Below are positions 1 to 8,494 of a stretch of DNA of 35,711 nucleotides, one piece after another. Below the pieces are notes generated by a model that was not told the DNA's origin, did not search any database, and was given only the letters and a program-made list of their open reading frames with translations. Source of the stretch: Betaproteobacteria bacterium (lineage in GTDB: Bacteria; Pseudomonadota; Gammaproteobacteria; Burkholderiales; Rhodocyclaceae); the NCBI GenBank assembly GCA_009781085.1, contig WQYV01000017.1:1-35711 (forward strand), given 5' to 3'. A program made the translations under genes and the position numbers. Positions within the stretch are counted from its first letter, which is position 1. Each line of letters starts with the position of its first letter.

Positions 1-243
1 ATCGGGCATGGGCGGGCGGTTCGCCTTGTATTGCGGGTACCATTCATCCCGGAAGGTTGGTTCTTTGGCATCAAATACACAAACGCGGTAATCCGCCTTG
101 TAGTCCCCGGCCAGCCGACGTAGCATCGCAAGGACGCCACGGATGGCTCCGGTCGGTTCGCCACGCGAGGTGCGCAGGTCGGGCAAGGCGTGGAACGCAC
201 GATAAAGATAACTGGAACCGTCGACGAGCAGCAGGGTTGGCAT
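1..243 (-). CDS. polA: DNA polymerase I, N-terminal part (runs off the window)
   Basis: The first 81 codons of a gene read leftwards from an ATG at 243. The protein starts [20 protein letters not shown] and continues with [20 protein letters not shown], the hallmark start of the 5'-3' exonuclease domain of bacterial DNA polymerase I. That domain removes RNA primers and flaps during replication and repair. The ORF track lists only shadow frames here because this ORF is open at the window edge. It is divergent from the LOG-family gene at 283, with about 40 bases between them that must hold both promoters. The polymerase domains lie outside the window. Confidence 0.95.
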   Translation of the reverse strand, partial: MPTLLLVDGSSYLYRAFHALPDLRTSRGEPTGAIRGVLAMLRRLAGDYKADYRVCVFDAKEPTFRDEWYPQYKANRPPMPD

Positions 244-282
244 TGAACACGATCCTCGCAATTAGGAATACATGGCGAATAA

Positions 283-1005
283 ATGAACATGAAAGACAAA
301 ATGCCACCCGATGTGGTTGCTGACGCGCCCCGTTACAACGGGCGCGAATCGTGGCGGATCTTTGGGATTATGGCAGAGTTCGTCGAGGCTACCGAACGGC
401 TCAACGCCATCCGTCCGGCGGTATCGGTCTTCGGCAGCGCCCGGACCGAACCGGATCACCCCTATTACGCGCTGACCGAACGCATCGCCCGCCTGCTCTC
501 GGATGCCGGATTTGCCGTCATTTCGGGGGGCGGGCCGGGCATCATGGAAGCGGCCAACAAGGGCGCATTCTTTGGCAAAAGCCCTTCGGTGGGACTCAAT
601 ATCCAGTTGCCGCACGAACAGCAGGCCAACGCCTACCAGGATATTTCCCAGGCTTTCCAGCACTTTTTCGCACGTAAATTCATGTTCGTGAAATGCGCGA
701 GCGCCTACGTGGTCATGCCCGGCGGGTTCGGCACGCTCGACGAACTGCTCGAAGCTATGACCCTGGTGCAGACGCGCAAGAGCCGCCAGATCCCGATCAT
801 CCTCGTGCACGGGGCTTTCTGGCGCGGCCTCCTCGACTGGTTCCGGGATCGGCTCGTGACCGAGCGCATGATCTCTCCGGATGACCTCAACCTGATCCAG
901 GTCATCGACGAACCTGGGGATGTCGTTGAGGCAATTTTCAAACACTATGAAACGCGGGGCTTCATGCCCTTGCCCGAAGAGCACGAAATAATGCTTAATC
1001 TCTAA
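283..1005 (+). CDS. LOG-family (TIGR00730) Rossmann-fold nucleotide hydrolase
   Basis: A 240-residue protein carrying both signatures of the LOG / 'lysine decarboxylase-like' family: GGGPGIMEAANKGA near residue 85 and PGGFGTLDE near residue 148. Family members hydrolyse cytokinin or purine riboside 5'-monophosphates to base plus ribose 5-phosphate; the earlier name 'lysine decarboxylase' is a misannotation. About 60 residues precede the conserved core, so this is the longer bacterial form. Start choice is weak: ATGs at 283, 289 and 301 are all in frame and none has a strong ribosome binding site. It lies just upstream of the DUF2782 gene (gap under 25 bases) and is probably co-transcribed with it and thrB. 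Confidence 0.88.
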   Translation: MNMKDKMPPDVVADAPRYNGRESWRIFGIMAEFVEATERLNAIRPAVSVFGSARTEPDHPYYALTERIARLLSDAGFAVISGGGPGIMEAANKGAFFGKSPSVGLNIQLPHEQQANAYQDISQAFQHFFARKFMFVKCASAYVVMPGGFGTLDELLEAMTLVQTRKSRQIPIILVHGAFWRGLLDWFRDRLVTERMISPDDLNLIQVIDEPGDVVEAIFKHYETRGFMPLPEEHEIMLNL

Positions 1006-1028
1006 ACCCCGTAATGGAGAGTCCTATC

Positions 1029-1343
1029 ATGCGCCCCTCACTGTCAGCCGCACTCGCTGCCCTTGCCTTCTGTATCGGCTCAATGGCCGCCCAACCGCTG
1101 TTTGCCCAGGAACCGGAGGGTCTCGAACCGCTGGATGAGGAATTGCCCCAAGTTACCATCGTCAAACGCGGGGATGACACCATCACCGAATTCCGCCTAC
1201 GCGGCAAGCTTTACATGGTCAAGGTGACGCAACCGAACGGGATGTCCTATTACTTGATCGACCAAGAAGGCAAAGGCCACTGGGTACGGGATAACAGTAA
1301 CGGCAAACTGATCGTTCCTACCTGGGTGCTCACGAATTGGTAA
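1029..1343 (+). CDS. DUF2782 family exported protein
   Basis: A 104-residue protein. The ATG at 1029 is preferred over the upstream in-frame ATG at 1014 because GGAG at 1016-1019 sits at the right distance before 1029. A cleavable signal peptide (MRPSLSAALAALAFCIGS, ending near AQPLFAQ) is followed by a short beta-rich domain with TITEFRLRGKLYMVKV and a C-terminal NGKLIVPTWVLTNW. This matches the DUF2782 proteins often found between polA and thrB in betaproteobacteria. Likely periplasmic; molecular role unknown. It is 10 bases upstream of thrB and probably shares a transcript with it. Confidence 0.85.
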   Translation: MRPSLSAALAALAFCIGSMAAQPLFAQEPEGLEPLDEELPQVTIVKRGDDTITEFRLRGKLYMVKVTQPNGMSYYLIDQEGKGHWVRDNSNGKLIVPTWVLTNW

Positions 1344-1353
1344 GCTTGGGAGC

Positions 1354-2307
1354 ATGTCCGTCTTTACATTGCCTACCGAAGAAACCCTGGCGCGCTGGCT
1401 GAATCACTATTCCATCGGGCGGCTGATCGGATTCGAAGGCATCGCGGACGGTGTCCAGAATAGTAATTTTTTCGTCACAACCACGCTTGGACGTTATGTC
1501 CTGACGCTATTTGAGGACATTGCGCGTGCCGAACTGCCTTATTACCTGCACCTGATGGCGCATCTTGCCCGCCACGGCCTGCCCGTGCCCGCGCCAATCG
1601 CCAATCGCGACAACGAATACCTGGGCACACTGGCGGGCAAACCGGCAGTGCTGGTATCGCGGTTGCCGGGTGCTTCGGAAGCGCACCCAGACGGCGGGCA
1701 CTGTACCCGGATCGGTACCATGCTCGCGAGCCTGCACCTGGCTGGGCGATCCTACGGAAGGCGGCAACCCAACCCGCGCGGCACAGGCTGGCGCGCACAG
1801 GCCGCCACCTTGCTCCGCCCCTATCTACCTGTCGACGATGCGGCCTTGCTCGATGCCGAATTGCGTTTCCAGGAAAGCACCGATGATAATTTCTCACGCC
1901 TGCCTACTGGGGCAATCCACGGCGATCTTTTCCGCGACAACGTGTTGTGGACGGAGGACGGGTTCATCGGCGGGGTGATAGATTTCTACTTTGCCGGTCA
2001 CGACGCCCTGCTCTTTGACGTTGCCGTCACCGTCAATGACTGGTGCAGCATGCCCGATGGCGCGATCGACCCGGCACGTGCGCATGCCCTGCTCACCGCC
2101 TATCATTCATCCCACCCTTTTATCGATCCTGAACGTATCATCTGGCCAACGATGCTGCGGGCGGCGGCTCTGCGCTTTTGGCTGTCACGGCTTGCCGACC
2201 GTACCCTACCGCGCACAGGCGAATTGGTATTAGTAAAAAACCCTGACGAATACCGTAATATTCTGTGCCTACGTGCTTCCGGCATCGTCCCCCCCCTGCC
2301 TGATTGA
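1354..2307 (+). CDS. thrB: Homoserine kinase (aminoglycoside phosphotransferase-fold ThrB)
   Basis: A 317-residue kinase that phosphorylates L-homoserine to O-phospho-L-homoserine, the penultimate step of threonine synthesis. It is the APH-fold version used by beta- and alpha-proteobacteria, not the GHMP-fold enzyme of enterics. Visible motifs: an N-terminal nucleotide-binding lobe (GIADGVQNSNFFVTTTLGRYVLT), the catalytic Brenner loop GAIHGDLFRDNVLW around residue 187, and the metal-binding VIDFYFAGHDALLFD that follows. GGGAG about 6 bases before the ATG supports the start. Length is typical for the family. Confidence 0.94.
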   Translation: MSVFTLPTEETLARWLNHYSIGRLIGFEGIADGVQNSNFFVTTTLGRYVLTLFEDIARAELPYYLHLMAHLARHGLPVPAPIANRDNEYLGTLAGKPAVLVSRLPGASEAHPDGGHCTRIGTMLASLHLAGRSYGRRQPNPRGTGWRAQAATLLRPYLPVDDAALLDAELRFQESTDDNFSRLPTGAIHGDLFRDNVLWTEDGFIGGVIDFYFAGHDALLFDVAVTVNDWCSMPDGAIDPARAHALLTAYHSSHPFIDPERIIWPTMLRAAALRFWLSRLADRTLPRTGELVLVKNPDEYRNILCLRASGIVPPLPD

Positions 2308-2310
2308 CAA

Positions 2311-3249
2311 ATGCCACCCATGAGAAACAACAACGTCACTGAAACTGAGCCAGCTTCCATCCTGCCAACGGATACCCAGCTTTCGCGGGATGTTGTCAGA
2401 CGGCGCAACCGACATTATTCCCGCCCCTTGAAAATCCGGCGCCTTCCTATGCAACATGGATGGTACTGGTTAATCGAAGGTTTTATGTTATGTGTGCGTA
2501 AACCCGCGTTTCTCAGCTTCCTGACCCTGCCCCTTTGCATCATTGCCGGTGTCACCTTTGCATGGGGCCCTCCTTACGTTGTTGAACTGCTTGGGCCAGT
2601 CTTGTACCCGGGCCTGATGCTTGGGGTCTTCAACGGATGTCGCGCCATTGACCGTAAACGCCCCCTCAACCCGGGCCTGCTGTTCTCGGGTTTTCGCCGT
2701 TTCGCATTCGACCTGCTGCTGGCAGGTTTCATCAATTTCATTGCGATCACAGCCATACTGTTGAGTACCTGGCTGATCGACGGCGGCATGATGTGGCGGC
2801 TGGTCATGCATGCCGAAATACCAGACGTTGAAACCACCTCATTCTTTTATTCATCATTTGTCATTGCGATATTATCCACACTGTGGTCAGTGATGTATCT
2901 CTTCGTGCCGCAACTTATTGGTTGGTGGCGCCTATCCGTACCTAGGGCGTTGATTTTCAGCCTGAAGGGATGCCTCTTCAACTGGCTCCCTTTCCTCACT
3001 TACGCCTTCTGCTTTGGTTTCTTCATCATCATTCTGTCGGCCCTCGTCATCAACTTTTTCGAACTTCTCTCCGAAGGGCTTGGCGTGGTGGTTTGCGCCG
3101 TTTTCCTACTGCTCATCATTCCTGCCCAAATCGCAAGTTTTTATGTCGCGGCACGCGATATTTTCGGGTTCCCGCGCCGAAAAAGAAGCAAAAAACGACC
3201 GTCGGGTTCAGCGGCAGATAATCAAAGAAAACGTAGGGTTCAAGCGTAA
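2311..3249 (+). CDS. BPSS1780-type integral membrane protein
   Basis: A 312-residue protein with a charged N-terminal tail of about 60 residues, then RRLPMQHGWYWLIEGFMLCVRKP and about six hydrophobic segments, and a basic C-terminal tail (RRKRSKKR). The GWxWlxxGfxLfrrxP entry and the later PxLxLGxxxxCRAIDRxxPLxPxLLFSGFR are typical of the BPSS1780 membrane family, commonly found beside thrB/polA in betaproteobacteria. Function unknown. The start is uncertain: there is no clear ribosome binding site at 2311, and an internal ATG (codon 47, MQHGWYW) would give a protein beginning at the conserved part. It starts 3 bases after thrB ends. Confidence 0.75.
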   Translation: MPPMRNNNVTETEPASILPTDTQLSRDVVRRRNRHYSRPLKIRRLPMQHGWYWLIEGFMLCVRKPAFLSFLTLPLCIIAGVTFAWGPPYVVELLGPVLYPGLMLGVFNGCRAIDRKRPLNPGLLFSGFRRFAFDLLLAGFINFIAITAILLSTWLIDGGMMWRLVMHAEIPDVETTSFFYSSFVIAILSTLWSVMYLFVPQLIGWWRLSVPRALIFSLKGCLFNWLPFLTYAFCFGFFIIILSALVINFFELLSEGLGVVVCAVFLLLIIPAQIASFYVAARDIFGFPRRKRSKKRPSGSAADNQRKRRVQA

Positions 3250-3374
3250 TCCTGCGCTGTTTTCTAGTGTGGATTTACACTATTTTTCTTGTTACGCTGT
3301 AAAAATACGATTGATATTTATGTATTTCCCTATTGAAAAACTCAGTAGGATTATGTCTTCTTGGAGATACTCTC

Positions 3375-3914
3375 ATGGATGATTACTCTGCTGCACCGAA
3401 CAACCCTTACCAGGCACCCCAAGCTACCTCCGCGTATGCGCCAGATGATGCGACGTCCGGTGAATTCGTACTTGCCGGTCGGGGTACCCGTTTTGGGGCA
3501 GCCATCATCGACAACATGATTCAAATAATCTTTGTTTTTTTGATTCTCGCCCCCTTTTTCTATTCCACAGGAATCGATGGGTTTATCGAATGGAGCGAGA
3601 GTGATGAGGTTCTTTCATCTGTAGTGGCTGTTATTTTGAGTCTTGGCATTTATTTCGGGGTCAATTTTTACCTGCTTCAAAAGAATGGCCAAACTATAGG
3701 AAAATATCTATGTCACATTAAAATCGTGCGCACTAACGGTTCCCGTGCCGATGTGCAGCGAATATTGCTCTACCGCGAACTTCCGATACTGCTCCTTATG
3801 CAAGTACCTTTCGTTGGCAACTACATCGCATTAATCGATGCGGTAATGATTTTCCGCGATTCGCGCAAATGCCTGCACGATGACATTGCCGACACCATCG
3901 TCATCAAAGCATAG
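3375..3914 (+). CDS. RDD family membrane protein (first of two)
   Basis: A 179-residue protein from an ATG at 3375 with GGAG 8 bases upstream; the track's TTG at 3333 has no such support. The N-terminal 30 residues are Pro/Ala/Gln-rich and soluble. The RDD core follows: GRGTRFGAAIIDNMIQ, two to three membrane spans, GQTIGKYLCHIKIVR, and the terminal RDSRKCLHDDIADTIVIKA with the conserved HD..ADT. RDD proteins are small membrane proteins; some have been linked to ion antiport or to membrane targeting, but the role here is not established. It opens the eight-gene cluster that ends with DUF58. Confidence 0.86.
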   Translation: MDDYSAAPNNPYQAPQATSAYAPDDATSGEFVLAGRGTRFGAAIIDNMIQIIFVFLILAPFFYSTGIDGFIEWSESDEVLSSVVAVILSLGIYFGVNFYLLQKNGQTIGKYLCHIKIVRTNGSRADVQRILLYRELPILLLMQVPFVGNYIALIDAVMIFRDSRKCLHDDIADTIVIKA

Positions 3915-3929
3915 CCTCATGTCATCCAT

Positions 3930-4691
3930 ATGCCTTTGCTCGATACCGTCCGGACCATTGAAACACCTGAAGGGGTAAGCATCCGCCTGCGCCTGGCCGG
4001 GCCTGCGCCACGTGCGCTGGCCTGGTTGTTGGACTTTCTCATCCGCAACGTTGCCTGGGGGGCTATTGCAACGCCGTTTTTATCCCCATTAGGCGATTTT
4101 GGTTTTGGCATCTACCTGATATGTACTTTTCTCATCGAATGGTTTTATCCGGTGTTGTTCGAGGTCTACTCGCATGGGGCGACACCGGGGAAAAAAGCGT
4201 TGGGTCTGGCCGTATTGCAGGACGATGGCGTACCGGTCAGTTGGTCGGCTTCTGTGACGCGCAACCTGCTGCGTGTCGTCGATCTTTTGCCGTTGCTCTA
4301 CGCCTTCGGGCTGTGTTCGATGTTCCTAAACCGCGACTTCAAACGGTTGGGCGACATTGTGGCGAAAACGATTGTCGTCCATCGCGACAAACCCAAGTTG
4401 CCGCAAAAACTCCCGCCGGGCCACGCATTGCCGTTGCCCATTTGGCTTTCTTCGTCCGAACAGCAACTGATCGTTGCCTTTGCCGCCCGTATCCCCCGGC
4501 TGACGCCAGACCGTGCAAAGGAATTGGCACAAATACTCGACCCCGAAAAAAACAATGCGCATGTACCGGGCGCAACCCCTGCAATGAGTGTCGGACGGGT
4601 TCAAAACAACCGCCAGCACACCAATGCCGCGTTCCATACCGATGTGGATTCCCTGCTCGGCTATGCGCGCCATATCGTCGGGGAGCGTTGA
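3930..4691 (+). CDS. RDD family membrane protein (second of two)
   Basis: A 253-residue protein with a different architecture from its neighbour. It has a short N-terminus (ETPEGVSIRLRLAGPAPRALAWLLDFLIR) containing the first RDD arginine/aspartate, four probable membrane helices, HGATPGKKALGLAVLQDDG, and FKRLGDIVAKTIVVHR ending the RDD domain near residue 150. A roughly 100-residue cytoplasmic tail follows (SSSEQQLIVAFAARIPRLTPDRAKELAQIL). This tailed form recurs in clusters with SpoIIM-like proteins and MoxR ATPases. It starts 15 bases after the first RDD gene and is 6 bases from the next gene. Confidence 0.88.
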   Translation: MPLLDTVRTIETPEGVSIRLRLAGPAPRALAWLLDFLIRNVAWGAIATPFLSPLGDFGFGIYLICTFLIEWFYPVLFEVYSHGATPGKKALGLAVLQDDGVPVSWSASVTRNLLRVVDLLPLLYAFGLCSMFLNRDFKRLGDIVAKTIVVHRDKPKLPQKLPPGHALPLPIWLSSSEQQLIVAFAARIPRLTPDRAKELAQILDPEKNNAHVPGATPAMSVGRVQNNRQHTNAAFHTDVDSLLGYARHIVGER

Positions 4692-4697
4692 GCATTT

Positions 4698-5705
4698 ATG
4701 ACACCCAATGAGTTTGTCAGCCGTCACGAACAGGAATGGAGCCAACTCGAAACGCTGATCGCCGCACGTTCCAGGCGCCGTTTGGCCAAACCGGACCCTC
4801 CGGGCACATCAGGTGGCTCGGACACAAGGCTTACGTTTCCATCGCTCTACCGCCGAACCTGCTTGCATCTAGCCCTCGCACGCGAAAGGAACTATCCGCC
4901 TGCATTGATCGACCGGCTCGACCGCCTCGCGCTGTCAGGACATCAAACGCTTTACGGTGCACGTTCCCGCCTGCTGCACAGCATCGGTCAATTCATTGTC
5001 CGTGATTTTCCTGCGCTGATCCGCAAACACGCACGCCTTTTCTGGTTCGCCAGCGCATTGCTTTACCTGCCCGGCCTGCTCATGGGCCTGCTGGTTTATT
5101 TTCAGCCGGAAATGGTCTACGCCCTCCTCGACCACGAAGGGGTGCGCCACCTGGAGGAGATGTACCGCACTGGCGGCACAATTGAGGTCCAACCCGGTTC
5201 AGGCCGGGTGGCCAACGAAAACTTCAGGATGTTCGGTTTTTATATCTACAACAATATTACGATAGGCTTTCAGTGCTTCGCCTCTGGCCTGCTGTTTGGG
5301 TTGGGTACGCTTTATTACCTGATCTTTAACGGCCTGATTTTCGGCGCAGTCTCCGCGCATCTGATCCACCAGGGGTCGACCGAGCGGTTTTTCCAGTTTG
5401 TGGTCGCGCATGGCGCTTTTGAACTGACTGCCATCGTGCTTTGCGGCATGGCTGGCCTGTTGCTTGGCCAGGCGCTGATCTCACCCGGGCGGCGGCGGCG
5501 CAGCGAGGCGCTGAGCCACGCAGCAGGCCCGGCAGTAAAGATCGTCTACGGCGCCACGGCCATGCTGCTGGTTGCCGCGTTCATCGAAGCTTTCTGGTCT
5601 TCCGGCGCCTATCTGCCAACCACGGGGAAATTCATCGTCGGCGGGTTGCTTTGGGCATTGGTTGCCGCTTATTTTTTGTTCATGGGGGCACGGCGTGAGC
5701 CCTGA
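4698..5705 (+). CDS. SpoIIM-like (stage II sporulation protein M family) membrane protein
   Basis: A 335-residue protein. The first 110 residues are soluble and helical (FVSRHEQEWSQLETLIAA ... SLYRRTCLHLALARER). The SpoIIM-type transmembrane domain follows: RKHARLFWFASALLYLPGLL, NNITIGFQCFASGLLFGLGT, FQFVVAHGAFELTAIVLCG and two more helices. The conserved 'HGxFEL' pattern and the 'NxxxGFxxFAxGxxxGxGT' pattern are visible. The name comes from a Bacillus sporulation homologue, but this Gram-negative cluster has nothing to do with sporulation. Its stop overlaps the GTG start of the next gene, suggesting translational coupling. Confidence 0.88.
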   Translation: MTPNEFVSRHEQEWSQLETLIAARSRRRLAKPDPPGTSGGSDTRLTFPSLYRRTCLHLALARERNYPPALIDRLDRLALSGHQTLYGARSRLLHSIGQFIVRDFPALIRKHARLFWFASALLYLPGLLMGLLVYFQPEMVYALLDHEGVRHLEEMYRTGGTIEVQPGSGRVANENFRMFGFYIYNNITIGFQCFASGLLFGLGTLYYLIFNGLIFGAVSAHLIHQGSTERFFQFVVAHGAFELTAIVLCGMAGLLLGQALISPGRRRRSEALSHAAGPAVKIVYGATAMLLVAAFIEAFWSSGAYLPTTGKFIVGGLLWALVAAYFLFMGARREP

Positions 5706-6456
5706 TGCCCTAACCGTCCAGACCCGCACCCGTGCGCACTGGGAAGCAATCGACCTTGGCTTTGCGCTGGTGCAGGCACACTGGCGGAACCTGTATGCGG
5801 CTTGGCTCGTCGTCATCCTCCCGGCTACCCTTTTGGCGCTGACGCTGGCTTACCTGTCAAACCGCGACGGAAAGGGAATAATGTACGGCTTGGTCCTATT
5901 GTGGTGGCTGAAGCCGCTTTACGACCGTGTCCTCCTGCACGTCATGAGCCGCGCCGTTTTCGGCGAAACGGTCAGTTGGCGCGGCACTCTGCGCGCCATA
6001 CCCGGCCTGTTGCTGCATTCCGGTCTGTTCCGTGCCTTGACTTGGAGACGTTTCTCGCCCCAGCGCAGTTTCAGGTTGCCGACATGGCAACTCGAAGGCG
6101 TTACCGGGCAGGCACGGCGCCGTCGCCTTCGCGCACTGAATGGGCGTGGCGCCATCAGGCTGATTTTTGTGTGCAGCACCTTCGAAACGATTCTGTCCTT
6201 CGGCATGGTGGGCCTTCTCCTCATGCTGCTGCCGCCTGAATCCATCCTCTCCCACCTGAAGGACGCCTTTGTTTCCAGCTTCAAAGTGGCCTCTTACTTC
6301 ATTTACCTGTTCGTCATCACCATCATCGAACCGTTTTACGTCGCAGCCGGGTTCATGCTCTATCTCAACCAGCGCACCGAACTCGAAGGATGGGACATCG
6401 AATTGGGTTTCCGCACGCTGGCCAACCGGCTTGCAACACAGCAGGCCCCGTCATGA
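5695..6456 (+). CDS. Cluster-specific multi-pass membrane protein
   Basis: A 253-residue membrane protein. The track begins at 5572, but the GTG at 5695 overlaps the preceding gene's stop and gives a protein starting MSPDALTVQTRTRAHWEAIDLG, the pattern seen in equivalents of this cluster. Hydrophobic stretches include AWLVVILPATLLALTLAYL, a helix near residue 65 and FIYLFVITIIEPFYVAAGFML near the end; the final residues ELGFRTLANRLA are amphipathic. There is no catalytic motif I recognise. It overlaps the DUF4129 gene by four bases (ATGA). Probably a membrane partner of the MoxR/DUF58 system. Confidence 0.75.
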   Translation: MSPDALTVQTRTRAHWEAIDLGFALVQAHWRNLYAAWLVVILPATLLALTLAYLSNRDGKGIMYGLVLLWWLKPLYDRVLLHVMSRAVFGETVSWRGTLRAIPGLLLHSGLFRALTWRRFSPQRSFRLPTWQLEGVTGQARRRRLRALNGRGAIRLIFVCSTFETILSFGMVGLLLMLLPPESILSHLKDAFVSSFKVASYFIYLFVITIIEPFYVAAGFMLYLNQRTELEGWDIELGFRTLANRLATQQAPS

Positions 6457-7229
6457 AGCCGTCCGTCCTCCGATGGCTCAGCCTGTGCCTGCTGCTCGCC
6501 CTGTCCGGCCTGTTATCCACGCAATCAGCCGGTGCGCCGCCCGCGCCCAACAACCGGGCATCGGCCTCCGGCCAAGCCCGTCCGGCCTATGTCGCCCAAG
6601 CACGGGAAATGGTCGATGCCGTCCTTGCCGAACCTGAATTCGACCGAACCCAAATTATCAAAAAACCGAAATCAAAAGAGCCTTTGACCCAAGAACCGGC
6701 CACACAAAAACCAACCACTAGCGGCAAATCATCCGATCGGGGCAACTTCTTCGCCCAATCCGGGGAAATTATCTTGTGGCTGCTGGTATTTGTGCTGATC
6801 GTGCTGCTGGTGGTCTATGCAAAGCATTGGCTGCCCTTCCTCAGTTTGCGGCGTTCCCGCGGCAAATCTCCGCACCTGTCCCAGCAAAGCGACAGTGTCC
6901 TTGAAACTGCCGTGGCGCTACCGGAAGACATTGCCACGGCAATCGCACGCTACTGGAGAGAAGGCAAAAAGGACGAAGCGCTGAGCCTGCTCTATCGGGG
7001 AACGATCAAACTGTTGTCGGAGCATTACCGTATTGACTTGCCGCAAAGCGCCACGGAAGGGGAAATGCACCTGCTCGTCAGCAATGCCATACCTTCTTTC
7101 AAAGACGATTTCGGCAACATCGTGCGCGCCTGGCTTCGGCTGGCCTATGCGCACCGCCCGCCTGCGGACATCGTCGGGCTGTTGGCGGGGTTTGCCCGCC
7201 TTCAGCAAACTGAGGGGGTTGTTTCGTGA
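6453..7229 (+). CDS. DUF4129 domain membrane protein
   Basis: A 258-residue protein starting at the ATG that overlaps the upstream stop (ATGA). It has a signal-like N-terminus, a low-complexity Pro/Lys/Thr/Gln linker (residues about 30-95), a single strong membrane helix (IILWLLVFVLIVLLVVYA), then a cytoplasmic domain: ARYWREGKKDEALSLLYRGTIKLL and EGEMHLLVS with FGNIVRAWLRLAYAHRPP. That C-terminal region is the DUF4129 signature, resembling part of bacterial transglutaminase-like proteins. It overlaps the DUF4350 gene by four bases. Role unknown; it consistently neighbours MoxR ATPases. Confidence 0.84.
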   Translation: MKPSVLRWLSLCLLLALSGLLSTQSAGAPPAPNNRASASGQARPAYVAQAREMVDAVLAEPEFDRTQIIKKPKSKEPLTQEPATQKPTTSGKSSDRGNFFAQSGEIILWLLVFVLIVLLVVYAKHWLPFLSLRRSRGKSPHLSQQSDSVLETAVALPEDIATAIARYWREGKKDEALSLLYRGTIKLLSEHYRIDLPQSATEGEMHLLVSNAIPSFKDDFGNIVRAWLRLAYAHRPPADIVGLLAGFARLQQTEGVVS

Positions 7230-8494
7230 GATTTTCCATCTGGAAACTCATCGGTTTTCTGCTCCTGTTAAGCCTATTGGCATTTTTTCTGTGGACTTAC
7301 GACCAGATCGAATACGTTGAGGAAAAACGCATCGGTGATTTTAAAGGGGCCGCTCTAAGCAACCCCCTGCTTGCCGCCGGACGGTTGGCCGAGCGTTATG
7401 GTGCGACCGCGCATTATGTCCCCGCTTACAGCAAACCGCCCCAATCCGGCGCTACGCTGGTATTTGCCGCACCGCGCTACTGGCTCTCGCAAAAACAAAA
7501 CGATGCGTTGCTGGACTGGGTGAAAACAAAGGGTGGCCACCTGGTCGTTTACGTACGTTCCCTGTGGGATTATGACGAAAATACACGTGTACGCAGCAAG
7601 AACGGCGAAAAAAAAGAAACTTCCCAAGATCCGTTGCTGGATTATCTTGGTGTCTATTCGTACTCATCTGCGCCAGACAATAAAGAAGGTCATGAGATAG
7701 AAAAAGCATTTCAGGGGCTACTGCAGGCTGTGCAAAAACAGGAGGTTGAACTGCCCGATGGTGTGCATCTAAACGTTCAGTTCGACCCGCAGTTGAGGCT
7801 ATTTGAAGACCCTGATGAGGGAGACCTTGGTGAGGACAGCGACTGGCGGATTTCGGAGCCAGGACGCAATAAGGGCGAAGGCCACTATGGCCTCGGCTAC
7901 AGGGTGGGCAATGGGCGCATCACGGTTCTTACCAGCCTTAATTTCATCAACAATGCCATGATCGGCAAGGACGACCATGCCGCACTTTTTGTCTATCTGA
8001 CCTCATTAGCGAAGGGCCAGGACATCTGGTTCGTTTATGGCAGCGACGTGCCCGCGCTCTGGCGTTGGCTCGTCCATTATGCCTGGCCAGTTCTCAATGC
8101 CGCCGCCATTCTGCTAATTATTTGGTTGTGGGCGATTCCGCGGCGGTTTGGTCCCTTGCTGCCTACCCGCCCCGCCGCCCGCCGCAGCATCGTCGAACAT
8201 GTGGCCGCCAGTGCGCGTTACTTATGGCGCAGCGAGCAGGGACAAGCGCTTTACCGGACGCTTTGTGACGATTTCTACAAACGGGCTTACTTACGCTACC
8301 CGCAGTGGAGCCGCTTGCCACAGCAGGAACTATACCGGCAGGTTGCCCTTTTCGCACATGAAACCCGAGCCCCGCAGCTATCTGGCCTGACTGAACAGGC
8401 CGTCGGATACCTGCTCGATACCAGCCACCCCCGCGACGAACGCCAATTCACCGCCCATTCACACCTTTTGGATATTCTCCGGAACAAATTATGA
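7226..8494 (+). CDS. DUF4350 domain membrane protein
   Basis: A 422-residue protein. An N-terminal membrane helix (KLIGFLLLLSLLAFFLW) precedes a soluble domain typical of DUF4350: NPLLAAGRLAERYGA, ATLVFAAPRYWLSQKQNDALLDWVKTKGG (a glutamine-amidotransferase-like 'place to put a sheet, then helix' region), GNGRITVLTSLNFINN. A second helix around residue 285 (VLNAAAILLIIWLWAI) is followed by the conserved PRRFGPL and a cytoplasmic alpha-helical tail. It shares ATGA overlaps with both neighbours, so expression is probably coupled from DUF4129 through MoxR. Confidence 0.85.
   Translation: MRFSIWKLIGFLLLLSLLAFFLWTYDQIEYVEEKRIGDFKGAALSNPLLAAGRLAERYGATAHYVPAYSKPPQSGATLVFAAPRYWLSQKQNDALLDWVKTKGGHLVVYVRSLWDYDENTRVRSKNGEKKETSQDPLLDYLGVYSYSSAPDNKEGHEIEKAFQGLLQAVQKQEVELPDGVHLNVQFDPQLRLFEDPDEGDLGEDSDWRISEPGRNKGEGHYGLGYRVGNGRITVLTSLNFINNAMIGKDDHAALFVYLTSLAKGQDIWFVYGSDVPALWRWLVHYAWPVLNAAAILLIIWLWAIPRRFGPLLPTRPAARRSIVEHVAASARYLWRSEQGQALYRTLCDDFYKRAYLRYPQWSRLPQQELYRQVALFAHETRAPQLSGLTEQAVGYLLDTSHPRDERQFTAHSHLLDILRNKL

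Noticed and set aside
262-984. 240-codon minus-strand ORF opposite the LOG-family gene
   Set aside because: A mirror of the codon pattern of the real gene, with no family resemblance. The same applies to 8296-9168, 10815-11642, 30948-31724 and 33378-34055.
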